Source: an uncultured Bacilli bacterium (lineage in GTDB: Bacteria > Bacillota_I > Bacilli_A > RF39 > UBA660). From it: a DNA stretch of 21,467 nt. Positions within the stretch are counted from its first letter, which is position 1; each line of letters opens with the position of its first letter. Under the pieces are notes generated by a model. The model saw only the letters and a list, made by a program, of their open reading frames with translations. It ran no database searches and was not told the origin of the DNA. Made by a program: the position numbers and the translations under genes. Of the stretch, positions 1 to 7,229 are shown piece after piece. The stretch covers positions 1 through 21,467 of the forward strand of contig CAKOKQ010000019.1 in assembly GCA_934095825.1 (NCBI GenBank), in the 5' to 3' direction.

Positions 1-74
1 AAATATCAAGTGTGGTAAGTGAAAGACTAAATACTCCAGCATTAATTACTGTGGTCAATTTACAATTTCATTCG

Positions 75-103
75 AATAAGTTTAAGTTTAGACTTATTTT
101 TTT
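75..103 (+). terminator. Intrinsic terminator of an upstream gene
   Basis: A perfect 7-bp stem (AATAAGT 75-81 with ACTTATT 92-98) encloses a 10-nt loop and runs into a T tract (97-103). It presumably ends a gene lying left of the window. Frames 1 and 2 close at 16-18 and 20-22, so the tail of that gene may sit in the first 22 bases, but it is too short to identify. Confidence 0.7.
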
Positions 104-104
104 C

Positions 105-133
105 TTGTTATTTAGTGTTACTTTTGCTAAACT
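105..133 (+). promoter_or_regulatory. Possible sigma-A promoter of thiI
   Basis: TTGTTA (105-110) and TAAACT (128-133) are separated by 17 bp and lie between the upstream terminator and the thiI start. Each hexamer matches the consensus at 4 of 6 positions, so this is plausible rather than certain. A ribosome binding site (GAGGTG) follows at about 138-143. Confidence 0.35.
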
Positions 134-150
134 AAGTGAGGTGAAGAATT

Positions 151-1338
151 ATGCAAAAACTTATAATTATTAAATATGGAGAATTAACAACTAAAAAAGA
201 TAATATTAATTTCTTTTTAAAGGCTTTAAAAAAGAATGTTGAAGATGCATTAAGTAATATTAAACATACTACTAGTTATGATGCTTCCAGAATGTTTATA
301 AAGACTACTGATTTTGATAAGACTATTGAAAAATTAAAATGTGTATTTGGGATTCATAAAATGACTATTGCATATGAACTTAGTAATGAAATGGATGCTA
401 TTAAAGAAGGGTTAATTAGTCTTTTAAAGGATAAAGAATTTAAGACTTTTAAAGTGGTAGTTAAAAGATCTTATAAGAAATATCCGGGTAGTAGTATGGA
501 AATAGCCGCTACTTTAGGAGGTCATATTTTAAAGAATATTCAAGATAAGAAAGTAGATGTTCATAATCCCGATTTAGAAGTTAATGTCGAGATTAGAAAA
601 GACTTTAGTTATATTTATTTTGAAGATATTTTAGGTATTGGTGGTTATCCCGTAGGAGTTGCTGGTAAAGGCTTACTTATGTTAAGTGGGGGTATAGATT
701 CTCCTGTTAGTGGTTATATGGCAATTAAAAGAGGTGTTAAGATAGAATGTATTTATTTTGAGGCCCCTCCTCATACATCAAAAGAGGCTCGTAATAAAGT
801 TTTAGAACTGGCTAGAAAATTATCGGTATATAATGATTCTTATGTTAAAGTCCATATTATTAACTTTACAGAGATAGAAGAATCTATTTATAAAAATATT
901 CCTAATGACTATTTAATTACCATTATGCGAAGAATGATGTATCGAATAAGTGCCATTATTGCTAGCAGAAGTAATTGTAAGATTTTAGTAAATGGCGAAA
1001 GTATTGGGCAAGTGGCTAGTCAAACTTTAAGTAGTATGAGTTGTATTAATGAAGTTGTGAAAATGCCTGTTATAAGACCGGTTGCTTGTTTTGATAAATT
1101 AGAGATAATTGAGTTAGCCAGAAAGATTGGTACTTACGAAACCTCTATTTTACCATTTGAAGATTGTTGTACGATTTTTGTGCCTAAACATCCGGTAATT
1201 AATCCGGTTTTGAGTAAGTGTTATCTGTATGAAGAGTTAATTAATTATAAAGATATGATTCATACTTGTATTAAAAACAGGGAAGTTATTACGGTAAAAC
1301 CAGAAGAAGAAAACCAAGACTTTGCTGATGTTTTATAG
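151..1338 (+). CDS. thiI: tRNA 4-thiouridine synthase ThiI
   Basis: ThiI adenylates U8 of tRNA with ATP and transfers persulfide sulfur from a cysteine desulfurase to make 4-thiouridine; it can also serve thiamine thiazole synthesis. The 395 residues match the short Bacillus-type form, with no C-terminal rhodanese domain. The start resembles the ferredoxin-like domain (MQKLIIIKYGELTTK), a THUMP region follows (roughly residues 60-165), and the PP-loop SGGIDS is at residues 179-184. The FEDCCTIF-x-PK-x-P segment carries Cys339 and Cys340, the place where the family has its catalytic cysteine. The ATG follows a good GAGGTG site. In many Bacilli a cysteine desulfurase gene and ezrA lie beside thiI. 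Here ezrA is 11 kb downstream and any desulfurase gene would be off the left edge. Confidence 0.97.
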   Translation: MQKLIIIKYGELTTKKDNINFFLKALKKNVEDALSNIKHTTSYDASRMFIKTTDFDKTIEKLKCVFGIHKMTIAYELSNEMDAIKEGLISLLKDKEFKTFKVVVKRSYKKYPGSSMEIAATLGGHILKNIQDKKVDVHNPDLEVNVEIRKDFSYIYFEDILGIGGYPVGVAGKGLLMLSGGIDSPVSGYMAIKRGVKIECIYFEAPPHTSKEARNKVLELARKLSVYNDSYVKVHIINFTEIEESIYKNIPNDYLITIMRRMMYRISAIIASRSNCKILVNGESIGQVASQTLSSMSCINEVVKMPVIRPVACFDKLEIIELARKIGTYETSILPFEDCCTIFVPKHPVINPVLSKCYLYEELINYKDMIHTCIKNREVITVKPEEENQDFADVL

Positions 1339-1344
1339 TATTTA

Positions 1345-1370
1345 AGCACTTTATTGGTGTTTTTTCTTTT
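1345..1370 (+). terminator. Intrinsic terminator after thiI
   Basis: A short stem AGCACT / GGTGTT (1345-1350 with 1356-1361, including two G-T pairs) and a 5-nt loop are followed by a T-rich tail. It lies 7 bp after the thiI stop codon. Confidence 0.6.
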
Positions 1371-1643
1371 ATAAAACCGGGAAAATGTGATAATTGGCCT
1401 CTAAAAAGTATGGAAAAATGTGATGATATGAATAATATTATTAAATTGTTTGATAAAAATATTTCCTTTAAATAATACTAGGCTTAATTAATTTAGAAAA
1501 AGTTATGTCCTTAATAGATAGCTTTTCTTGAAAATATTAGCACCTTTAAATGATTGTAAACTTGACATATTGGCTTGTAATTTAAAATTTACATTTTAAA
1601 ATTAGTGTGCTAGCATAATTATTGGAAAGGAAGTATTGTTTAT
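1371..1643. other. Intergenic gap between thiI and the next gene
   Basis: No convincing gene is visible. A 21-codon frame at 1410-1475 (MEKCDDMNN...) has no ribosome binding site. TTGACA at 1562-1567 could be a -35 box, but no well-placed -10 follows. An AT-rich imperfect palindrome at about 1578-1604 and a CATAAT at 1614-1619 might belong to the promoter or operator of the downstream gene. The role of the rest is unknown. Confidence 0.4.
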
Positions 1644-2396
1644 ATGAAAGACAAAAAGAATATAGTAATTGCTTTATTAGTTATAATTGTTATAGCATTA
1701 GGAGGATATCTTATTTATGATAAAGTAAATAATAAGAGTAATTGCGATGCAAATAATAAACAAGAAGAAAAAGCAAATAATACTAATGTCGATAAAAATA
1801 ATGAATCAGCCAAAGAATTTAATGGTTTAAACTATGTAGGTTTAGCCTATACCGCTTTTAAGGAATTTGATTGGCCAACTGCCTCTGTTGGATATGAAGA
1901 AGGAGAACCTAAAAAACTAGTTAGATTAGTAAATTTACCTAAGATTAATATTACAACCGATGCTACAGAAAAATTAAATAAGAAAATTTTAGATGATAAT
2001 CAAAACTATATAAATATGGTAAAACAAGATAATAAAGATAATGAGATTCCGGCTAGTTTAAGTACTAATTATACATATACAGTATTAAATAATATAATTT
2101 TTGTTTCTGTTGTAACAGAGTATAATTTATATCGTGGTAGTGGGGCTTCTTATGTAAATGTTTATTATTATGATATTAATGCTGATAAAGAATTAACTTA
2201 TAAAGAAACCTTAACTAAATTAGGTGTTGATGAAAAGAATGTTTTAAAATTTGTTGCTAGTGAAACAAAGGGGACTGATTTACAAAAAATAGATAGTATA
2301 TATCCAACTAATAATAATCAATCACTTTATGTTTTCTATGAAACCGAGAATGCTTTTATGGGTTATGATAAAGTAACATATAATTTAACAAAATAA
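1644..2396 (+). CDS. Membrane-anchored extracytoplasmic protein, unknown function
   Basis: This 250-residue protein has a short positive N-terminus (MKDKKN), one hydrophobic segment at about residues 6-27, then a 35-residue Asn/Lys-rich linker, so the rest should lie outside the membrane. There is no lipobox near the N-terminus. The C-terminal 170 residues (LSTNYTYTVLNN, then YRGSGASYVNVYYYDI and KELTYKETL) have the layout of DUF3298/RsiV-PdaC-type domains, where a beta-rich segment precedes a 'Yd...gkeLtl..l' motif. This likeness is weak and seen by eye only. The site GGAAAGGAAG lies about 10 nt before the ATG. Terminators on both sides suggest a single-gene transcript. Confidence 0.75.
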   Translation: MKDKKNIVIALLVIIVIALGGYLIYDKVNNKSNCDANNKQEEKANNTNVDKNNESAKEFNGLNYVGLAYTAFKEFDWPTASVGYEEGEPKKLVRLVNLPKINITTDATEKLNKKILDDNQNYINMVKQDNKDNEIPASLSTNYTYTVLNNIIFVSVVTEYNLYRGSGASYVNVYYYDINADKELTYKETLTKLGVDEKNVLKFVASETKGTDLQKIDSIYPTNNNQSLYVFYETENAFMGYDKVTYNLTK

Positions 2397-2403
2397 TTAA
2401 TTT

Positions 2404-2429
2404 AAGTGGGATAAATTCCTGCTTTTTTT
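2404..2429 (+). terminator. Intrinsic terminator
   Basis: AAGTGGGA (2404-2411) pairs with TCCTGCTT (2417-2424), including two G-T pairs. The loop is 5 nt and seven T's follow (2423-2429). It sits directly after the preceding stop codon. Confidence 0.75.
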
Positions 2430-2472
2430 GTATGAAAATAGAAATTATTAACATACTAATAGTGGTGATAAT

Positions 2473-2667
2473 ATGCAAATAAAATATAGTAAAAATAAAA
2501 CAAGAGAGTTTATTTATTTAGATGATTTAAAAAAAAGATATAGTGATACTATAAATGAGTATGGATATAATTTTGATAATACCCATATAGATGAAGAAGC
2601 ACTAGAAATGCAGGCTTATAGACCGAAAAATATTGTAAATAAAGATTTTTTTACTATTAAAAGATAG
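2473..2667 (+). CDS. Small hypothetical protein (64 aa)
   Basis: This is a small, soluble, charged protein rich in Lys, Asp and Tyr, with no membrane segment, cysteine or recognisable motif. The ATG follows GGTGATA, a spaced ribosome binding site. It lies between a terminator and the ackA promoter and has its own reading frame ending in TAG. Composition is like its neighbours, which supports real coding, but no family is recognised. Confidence 0.6.
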   Translation: MQIKYSKNKTREFIYLDDLKKRYSDTINEYGYNFDNTHIDEEALEMQAYRPKNIVNKDFFTIKR

Positions 2668-2693
2668 ATATTATTTCTAAACTTTAGTATAAT
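2665..2693 (+). promoter_or_regulatory. Likely sigma-A promoter of ackA
   Basis: TAGATA (2665-2670, overlapping the upstream stop codon) and a perfect TATAAT (2688-2693) are 17 bp apart. The -10 box lies 18 nt before the ackA ATG. Confidence 0.55.
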
Positions 2694-2711
2694 GGACTAG
2701 AGGTGGAAAAA

Positions 2712-3899
2712 ATGAAAATATTATCAGTAAATGCCGGTAGTAGTTCTTTAAAATTTCAATTATATGAAATGCCAGAGGCTAAAGTATTAATTTCAGGAAT
2801 ATTTGAAAGAATTGGAATTAATGATGGTATTTATACAATTAAACAAAATGGTAAAAAAGAAGAATATCAAGCAGAATTAAAAGATCATAGTGTTGCTGTA
2901 GATATTTTACTTAAGACTCTTTTAGAAAAGGGAGTTATTAAAGATTTAGATGAGATTAAAGGAGTAGGACATCGCCTAGTACATGGGGGAGATAAGTATA
3001 ATAAGTCTGTAATTATTGATGAAGATGTTATGGAACAATTAAGAAAACTTATTCCTCTTGCACCTTTACATAATCCTGCTAATATTATGGGCGTAGAGGC
3101 TTTTCAAAAGGCTATTCCTAATGCCCTACAAGTAGGATGTTTTGATACAGCCTTTCATCAAACAATGGATGAAGATCAATATATTTATCCGGTTCCTTAT
3201 GAATGGTATGAAAAGTATGGGATTAGAAAATATGGTTTCCATGGTTTAAGTCATAAATATATATCTGAAAGGGCTTCTGAAATACTTGATCGTAAGTATT
3301 GCAATGTAATTGTTTGTCATATTGGCTCAGGTGGTTCTATTTCGGCTGTAAGAGATGGTAAATGTATTGATACAACTATGGGATTTACTCCTAATGCAGG
3401 TATTGTAATGGGATCTCGTTGTGGGGATATAGATTATTCTATTATTCCTTATATTATGAAAGAGACTGGTATGTCTTTAGAAGAAGTAGATAAGATTTTA
3501 AATAAGAAGAGTGGTATGTTAGGTATCAGCGGTATTTCTAGTGATTTTAGAGATATTGAAGCTCAAATTAGTAATGGTAATCATAAAGCTATTTTAGCAC
3601 ATCACTTATTAGTAAATTCTATTGTTAAATATATAGCCCAATATTATGTAGAACTAGGTGGTTGTGATATGTTGGTATTTACCGCCGGAGTTGGGGAAAA
3701 CTCTGCTCATGTTCGTCGTATGATTGTTGATAGATTAGGGGCTTTAGGTATTAAGATTGACCGTGAAAAAAATGAAGCCACGAGATTTGGCAAAGAAGGC
3801 ATTATTTCTTCTGTTAACTCATCGGTACCTATTTATGTTATACCAACTGATGAAGAAGTTATGATTGCTAGAGATACATATAGTTTTCTTAATAATTAG
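2712..3899 (+). CDS. ackA: Acetate kinase
   Basis: AckA interconverts acetyl phosphate + ADP with acetate + ATP, the last ATP-yielding step of acetate fermentation. The 395-residue length is typical. Visible family signatures are NAGSSSLK at the N-terminus (Asn7), RLVHGG, HNPANI, FDTAFH, KYGFHGLSHKY, GSGGS, MGSRCGDID and GVGENSAHVR, with TDEEVMIARD near the end. These hold the Arg, His, Asp and Glu residues used in phosphoryl transfer. A frame start at GTG 2703 is possible, but that GTG is part of the GAGGTGG ribosome binding site. The ATG at 2712 gives the family's usual N-terminus and is preferred. No pta gene is next to it; nrnA follows after 14 bp and is probably cotranscribed. Confidence 0.97.
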   Translation: MKILSVNAGSSSLKFQLYEMPEAKVLISGIFERIGINDGIYTIKQNGKKEEYQAELKDHSVAVDILLKTLLEKGVIKDLDEIKGVGHRLVHGGDKYNKSVIIDEDVMEQLRKLIPLAPLHNPANIMGVEAFQKAIPNALQVGCFDTAFHQTMDEDQYIYPVPYEWYEKYGIRKYGFHGLSHKYISERASEILDRKYCNVIVCHIGSGGSISAVRDGKCIDTTMGFTPNAGIVMGSRCGDIDYSIIPYIMKETGMSLEEVDKILNKKSGMLGISGISSDFRDIEAQISNGNHKAILAHHLLVNSIVKYIAQYYVELGGCDMLVFTAGVGENSAHVRRMIVDRLGALGIKIDREKNEATRFGKEGIISSVNSSVPIYVIPTDEEVMIARDTYSFLNN

Positions 3900-3913
3900 T
3901 CAGGAGTATTTTT

Positions 3914-4867
3914 GTGGTAAATCCAATATATAAAAAGATATATCAAAAGATAAAAAAATATGACACAATTGTAGTTGCTAGGCATATTGGACCAGATCCT
4001 GATGCGGTAACTACCGAGATAGCTCTAAGAGATAGTATTAGAGAAACTTTTCCTAATAAGAAAGTTTATGCTGTTGGTAGTAGTGTGGCTCGTTTTAAGA
4101 CTTACGGGACTTTAGATAAAATAAATGAAGATGAATTAGTTAATCCCTTGTTAATTGTGGTTGATGTTCCTAATATCTATCGAATTGATGGAATAACTTT
4201 TAGTAAGTATAGTGAGGTTATAAAAATCGATCACCATCCTTTTGAAGATAAAATGGGGGATGTTGAACTAGTGGATACCACTAGTTGTTCAGCGGCTCAA
4301 TTAGTTACGGAATTAATATTTAATACAAAGTTAAAAATGCCCCTACATGTAGCCGAAAACTTATTTTGTGGAATTGTATCCGATAGTGATAGATTTTTAC
4401 TTCCCTATACTACTGCTAAAACTTTTAAGTTAGTAAGTCGTTTAATAGAAGAAACTAATTTAGATTTTTCCAAGTTATATGTTAAGTTATATGAAAGACC
4501 AATTAATGAAATTAGATTCCAGGGTTATTTAGCTGAAAATCTAATTCTTACGGAAAATGGTTTTGCTTATATTAAAATAGATAATGAACTAATAGAAAAA
4601 TTTGGCGTAGATAGTGGCACGGCTAGTAATATGGTTAATAATTTTAACTTTATTAAAGAAATTAAAGCTTGGGCTTTTATATCTTATGATACTAAAAATA
4701 AAGTTTATAAAGTAAATATTCGTAGTAGGGGTCCAGTTATTAATGAGATTGCTGCTAAGTATAATGGTGGTGGTCATGCTTTTGCAAGTGGTGTTAGAAC
4801 TCCTAATGAAGAAGATATTGATAATTTAATAAAAGACTTAGATGAAGTTTGTAAAGAAGAAAAGTAG
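3914..4867 (+). CDS. nrnA: DHH-family nanoRNase / pAp phosphatase (NrnA-like)
   Basis: NrnA-type enzymes degrade 2-5 nt RNA fragments, and many also remove the 3' phosphate of pAp. The 317 residues match the family (B. subtilis NrnA is of similar size). Metal-binding motifs are visible in order: RHIGPDPDA (residues 23-31), VVDVP (about 78-82), the defining DHH (106-108), GIVSDSDRF, and the C-terminal DHHA1 substrate motif GGGH-x-FASG from residue 285. The start is GTG at 3914, set by AGGAG at 3902-3906; no ATG fits the conserved N-terminus. It follows ackA by 14 bp, so the two are probably one transcript. Which substrate dominates cannot be judged from sequence. Confidence 0.92.
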   Translation: MVNPIYKKIYQKIKKYDTIVVARHIGPDPDAVTTEIALRDSIRETFPNKKVYAVGSSVARFKTYGTLDKINEDELVNPLLIVVDVPNIYRIDGITFSKYSEVIKIDHHPFEDKMGDVELVDTTSCSAAQLVTELIFNTKLKMPLHVAENLFCGIVSDSDRFLLPYTTAKTFKLVSRLIEETNLDFSKLYVKLYERPINEIRFQGYLAENLILTENGFAYIKIDNELIEKFGVDSGTASNMVNNFNFIKEIKAWAFISYDTKNKVYKVNIRSRGPVINEIAAKYNGGGHAFASGVRTPNEEDIDNLIKDLDEVCKEEK

Positions 4868-4884
4868 GGGAACCTGCTTTTTTT
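4861..4884 (+). terminator. Intrinsic terminator overlapping the nrnA stop
   Basis: AAAGTAGG (4861-4868) pairs with CCTGCTTT (4873-4880) around a GGAA loop and is followed by T's. The left arm contains the nrnA stop codon. Confidence 0.8.
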
Positions 4885-4929
4885 AGTATAAAATATTGGG
4901 TTTTGGATAAAATATATTTTAAATAGAAA

Positions 4930-4956
4930 TTTCATAGAGTTAAATACTCTATGAAA
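4930..4956 (+). repeat. Left 27-bp inverted repeat
   Basis: TTTCATAGAGT and ACTCTATGAAA flank the asymmetric 5-bp centre TAAAT. The whole site is identical to the reverse complement of 5194-5220. It is not followed by a T tract on the + strand, so a simple terminator is a poor explanation. Confidence 0.9.
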
Positions 4957-5054
4957 CTGTATTTTCGTATCTTATTTTTAATTTATATATTAACTATAAC
5001 ACATAATTGCCTATATTGCTATAGATAAAAAGTTTAAATTTTTGTTAATTGTGG

Positions 5055-5071
5055 TCAAATTTTTAGTCAAA
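5055..5071 (+). repeat. Direct repeat copy 1, TCAAATTTTTAGTCAAA
   Basis: This 17-bp sequence recurs at 5147-5163 with one mismatch (centre T/A). Each copy holds two TCAAA boxes about 12 bp apart, which suggests a binding site for a regulator or a recombinase accessory factor. Confidence 0.7.
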
Positions 5072-5146
5072 AAATCATGTAAAGTTGCTAGGTATTTCCT
5101 AGGATTAAAAGCGTAAAGTTCTTTTTATTTTAAAAATCTATTCTAG

Positions 5147-5163
5147 TCAAATTTATAGTCAAA
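5147..5163 (+). repeat. Direct repeat copy 2, TCAAATTTATAGTCAAA
   Basis: Second copy of the 17-bp repeat, starting 92 bp after the first and in the same orientation. On the minus strand it reads as two TTGACT-like hexamers. Confidence 0.7.
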
Positions 5164-5193
5164 TAGGCTTTGAAGCCAGTATTCACCTAGGGT

Positions 5194-5220
5194 TTTCATA
5201 GAGTATTTAACTCTATGAAA
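5194..5220 (-). repeat. Right 27-bp inverted repeat
   Basis: The same 11-bp arms as the left site, with centre ATTTA, so the site is in exact opposite orientation to 4930-4956. It lies 95 bp before the surface-protein start codon. Confidence 0.9.
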
Positions 5221-5315
5221 AATGTAAAGTGTGTAAACGGGTATTCTAAAGATCTATTGGTTGTTTAGTATTAATTATTTTTAATGGGAAATAATAAAAG
5301 TAGTAGAGGTTTAAG

Positions 5316-6947
5316 ATGAAAGAAAAGATTAATAAGAAACAACTGCTTTTGGCATTAACAGCAGTATGTTTAGTGGGGTTAATTGGAGTAGGTATCTCTT
5401 ATGCTTATTATGTGGCAAATTTTCAGGTAGAAAATCCGGAAAATGGGAATAACAATGTTACATCAGCAAGTACTACTAATGTCGTAATGGATATTAAGAG
5501 TAAAACTGTGGCTTTTGATGGAGTATTACCTGGTCATAAAGAAGTAAAAGCATTTACCATAAGAGGTGAAGGCGATAAAAATGCTCAGCCAACAGAGGCC
5601 TCAATTAAAGTAATGCCAAATTTAGGGGTATTTAGTAATGATGTAACATGGAAGTTATATAAATCAACTGAAGAAGTTACTTGTACATCTACGCAGAAAC
5701 ATGTAAATGGTCAGTATTATGAGGAATCATCATGTAATATTCCTAGTAGTGCAACTTTAGAGCTATTGGGCGGAGCTTTAGAAGATTTTAAAAATATTAC
5801 TGTTCATTCAAAGACAGAAACTAAATATTATTTAGTAGTAGAATATGCTAACCAAGGGGATCAAAGTAATCAACAAGGAAAGTCTTATACGATTAATTTG
5901 GATTTAGGTGGTAAAGCTGTTACGCCTACTTTTGCTGAACAAATCACAAAGCTTGCTCAAAGCGATACAGTTAACCTTGCCAGTGATGATCCGGATAATA
6001 ATATAAGATATATTGGTAAAAATCCAAATAATTATGTCTATTTTAATTGTAATGAATACGATAGTAATTGTGAAAAATGGCGTATAATTGGTTTATTTAA
6101 TAATATAACTAAGTCCGACGGGACTAAAGAAAATTTAATAAAAATAATAAGAGATGATAGCCTTGATAATTTATTTTGGGATGCCAAAAAAGATGGCGTT
6201 GGCTCCTCAACTATTGATGCTGGATCAAATGACTGGTCAGATTCTCAACTTATGATGATGCTAAATCCTACTAGCTATTTAAAAAATGGATATGTTTACT
6301 ATGATGATATAATTTCCTATAATGGGCATCAGAAGATGTATAGTAAGATGGGTTCTTATTATAATGGTACTAAAGGCTGTAAGCCGGCAGCAATTGCCAA
6401 AGGAGAAAATTTTAATTGCGCCGAGATAGATTTTACAAATACTGGTTTAAAGAATGATAAAACTAGAAACGCAATTGAGGATGTAGTGTGGAATTTAGGC
6501 GGAAGCTCTATTCCTGAAATAACTTCAGAAATTTTCTATAAAAATGAAAGAGGGACAACTGTTTATAGTGGTAGACCAACAACATGGACAGGAAAAATTG
6601 GCTTAATGTATCCAAGTGATTATGGATATGCAACTAGTGGTGGTCAAACCAGTGATAGGGCAACTTGTTTATCGAAAGAACTTTGGAATTGGAATGGTTC
6701 TTCTCTGAGTGATTGTAAAAATAATAATTATTTATTTAAATCTAAATCAAGATATCCTCAGTGGACATTATCACCTGCCTCTAATTATTATTATCTTGTC
6801 TTCTATCTGAACACAGATGGATCTGCAGGCTATACTCATGTGTCCACTACCTTTGGTGTTCGACCAACTTTGTTTCTAAAATCTAATGTCTACATTAGTT
6901 GGGGTACAGGAACAAGTTTAGATCCATATCTATTAAAGCTATACTAA
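5316..6947 (+). CDS. Secreted surface protein, TasA-like plus DUF6273-like domain (paralog 1)
   Basis: This 543-residue protein begins with a SipW-type signal (KKQLLLALTAVCLVGLIGVGISYAYY, spanning residues 7-32). A beta-rich TasA/camelysin-like module follows (about 33-200), then the sequence VTPTFAEQITKLAQSD and a C-terminal domain (about 220-543). That domain has RYIG, CEKWRIIGLF, SDSQLMMMLNP, KIGLMYPSDYGYATSGG, WTLSP and GVRPTLFLKS, the order of landmarks in DUF6273/C-type-lectin-like domains. Cysteines occur in close pairs (FNC/CEKW, KGC/FNC, ATCL/SDCK), which fits disulfides outside the cell. No LPXTG-type anchor is present. Residues 486-513 are the hypervariable stretch. AGAGG at 5305-5309 sets the ATG. 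Its upstream region differs from its paralogs and contains the candidate inverton. Ligand unknown. Confidence 0.85.
   Translation: MKEKINKKQLLLALTAVCLVGLIGVGISYAYYVANFQVENPENGNNNVTSASTTNVVMDIKSKTVAFDGVLPGHKEVKAFTIRGEGDKNAQPTEASIKVMPNLGVFSNDVTWKLYKSTEEVTCTSTQKHVNGQYYEESSCNIPSSATLELLGGALEDFKNITVHSKTETKYYLVVEYANQGDQSNQQGKSYTINLDLGGKAVTPTFAEQITKLAQSDTVNLASDDPDNNIRYIGKNPNNYVYFNCNEYDSNCEKWRIIGLFNNITKSDGTKENLIKIIRDDSLDNLFWDAKKDGVGSSTIDAGSNDWSDSQLMMMLNPTSYLKNGYVYYDDIISYNGHQKMYSKMGSYYNGTKGCKPAAIAKGENFNCAEIDFTNTGLKNDKTRNAIEDVVWNLGGSSIPEITSEIFYKNERGTTVYSGRPTTWTGKIGLMYPSDYGYATSGGQTSDRATCLSKELWNWNGSSLSDCKNNNYLFKSKSRYPQWTLSPASNYYYLVFYLNTDGSAGYTHVSTTFGVRPTLFLKSNVYISWGTGTSLDPYLLKLY
6771..6854 (+). other. Hypervariable 28-codon segment, paralog 1 (candidate DGR variable region)
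   Basis: Lies between the conserved TGGACATTA (6762-6770) and the GVRP codons. It is the same length as in the other two paralogs, but the residues are mostly different. Third positions agree with the other copies at only some codons, so this copy may derive from a different or older template. Confidence 0.5.
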
Positions 6948-6965
6948 AATATGGAGTGAGTAAAA

Positions 6966-6998
6966 CAGGTCGGGTGTTTGGTAAGGCAAACCGACCTG
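6966..6998. other. GC-rich stem-loop after paralog 1
   Basis: CAGGTCG (6966-6972) pairs with CGACCTG (6992-6998), and GTTTG (6976-6980) pairs with CAAAC (6987-6991), leaving a 3-nt bulge and a 6-nt loop. It is far richer in G+C than its surroundings. No T tract follows on the + strand; on the minus strand TTTTAC follows. The role is unknown: RNA stability, a minus-strand terminator, or a structured RNA are all possible. Confidence 0.6.
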
Positions 6999-7073
6999 GA
7001 AGAAAAAAATGTAGATAATGATGTTTAGGATACTAAAAGCGTAGAGGACTAATAATTATCAATATTACTTAAT

Positions 7074-7104
7074 AAGTGAGACTTTTTATGTCTTGCTTTT
7101 TATT
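7074..7104 (+). terminator. Intrinsic terminator (repeat copy 1)
   Basis: AAGTGAGAC (7074-7082) pairs with GTCTTGCTT (7090-7098), with two G-T pairs and a 7-nt loop, followed by TTTTTATT. Related hairpins end the next two paralogs. Confidence 0.75.
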
Positions 7105-7135
7105 AGAACAAATATGCTTAAAGAAAACAAATGAC

Positions 7136-7164
7136 TTGACTAAAGGACTTAGCTATATTAGTAT
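7136..7164 (+). promoter_or_regulatory. Sigma-A promoter, copy 1
   Basis: TTGACT (7136-7141) and TAGTAT (7159-7164) with exact 17-bp spacing. The same boxes and spacing occur before paralog 3 and before the gene at 10919, so conservation among the copies supports function. Confidence 0.7.
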
Positions 7165-7184
7165 TAAAGTAAGTGGATAATAAT

Positions 7185-7208
7185 ATGCTGGAATTTTATG
7201 AAAAATAA
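7185..7208 (+). CDS. 7-codon leader frame MLEFYEK
   Basis: ATG CTG GAA TTT TAT GAA AAA TAA, preceded by AAGTGGAT and ending 21 nt before the next start codon. The same frame with the same stop occurs at 9050-9073. It matches the first residues (MQEFYKK) of the protein encoded at 10919, so it looks like the duplicated start of that gene cut short by a stop. It may be a translated leader or only a relic. Confidence 0.4.
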   Translation: MLEFYEK

Positions 7209-7229
7209 TAAAAGTAGTAGAGGTTTAAA

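Larger units (their letters stand above)
4930..5220. other. Candidate invertible DNA element (inverton)
   Basis: This non-coding segment is bounded by two 27-bp sequences (4930-4956 and 5194-5220) that are exact reverse complements of each other. Each is itself a near-palindrome with 11-bp arms. The 237 bp between them (4957-5193) have no gene but carry a 17-bp direct repeat, a CTAGG palindrome and several TTGACT-like hexamers on the minus strand. It lies just upstream of a surface-protein gene whose own upstream region lacks the strong promoter found before its paralogs. This matches the layout of promoter-carrying invertons, but no recombinase gene is in the window and inversion is inferred, not seen. 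Confidence 0.5.
7074..7229 (+). repeat. Duplicated terminator-promoter-leader block, copy 1
   Basis: The 119 bp at 7111-7229 match 8976-9094 at almost every position and 10845-10930 over the promoter part. The block carries the upstream terminator, a TTGACT-17-TAGTAT promoter, a 7-codon frame and the ribosome binding site of the following gene. Confidence 0.9.

Noticed and set aside
3..172. Open frame running from the left edge across the thiI start
   Set aside because: It crosses the terminator at 75-103 and overlaps thiI out of frame, so it is unlikely to be coding.
1410..1475. A 21-codon frame (MEKCDDMNN...) after thiI
   Set aside because: No ribosome binding site and no similar sequence nearby; too short to support without comparison.
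4589..4777. A 62-codon open frame on the minus strand
   Set aside because: It lies wholly within nrnA, whose DHHA1 motif is coded on the + strand here. It has no recognisable content and is a shadow of AT-rich coding.
4930..4956. The 27-bp palindromes as ordinary terminators
   Set aside because: No T tract follows on the + strand, a normal terminator for nrnA already exists at 4861-4884, and two copies in exact inverse orientation are better explained as recombination sites.
5055..5163. CRISPR-like array in the intergenic repeats
   Set aside because: Only two 17-bp repeats, no regular spacers and no cas genes.
6948..7229. Search for a DGR template repeat in the intergenic gaps
   Set aside because: None of the gaps in the window contains sequence resembling the variable segments, and no reverse-transcriptase motif was seen in any encoded protein.
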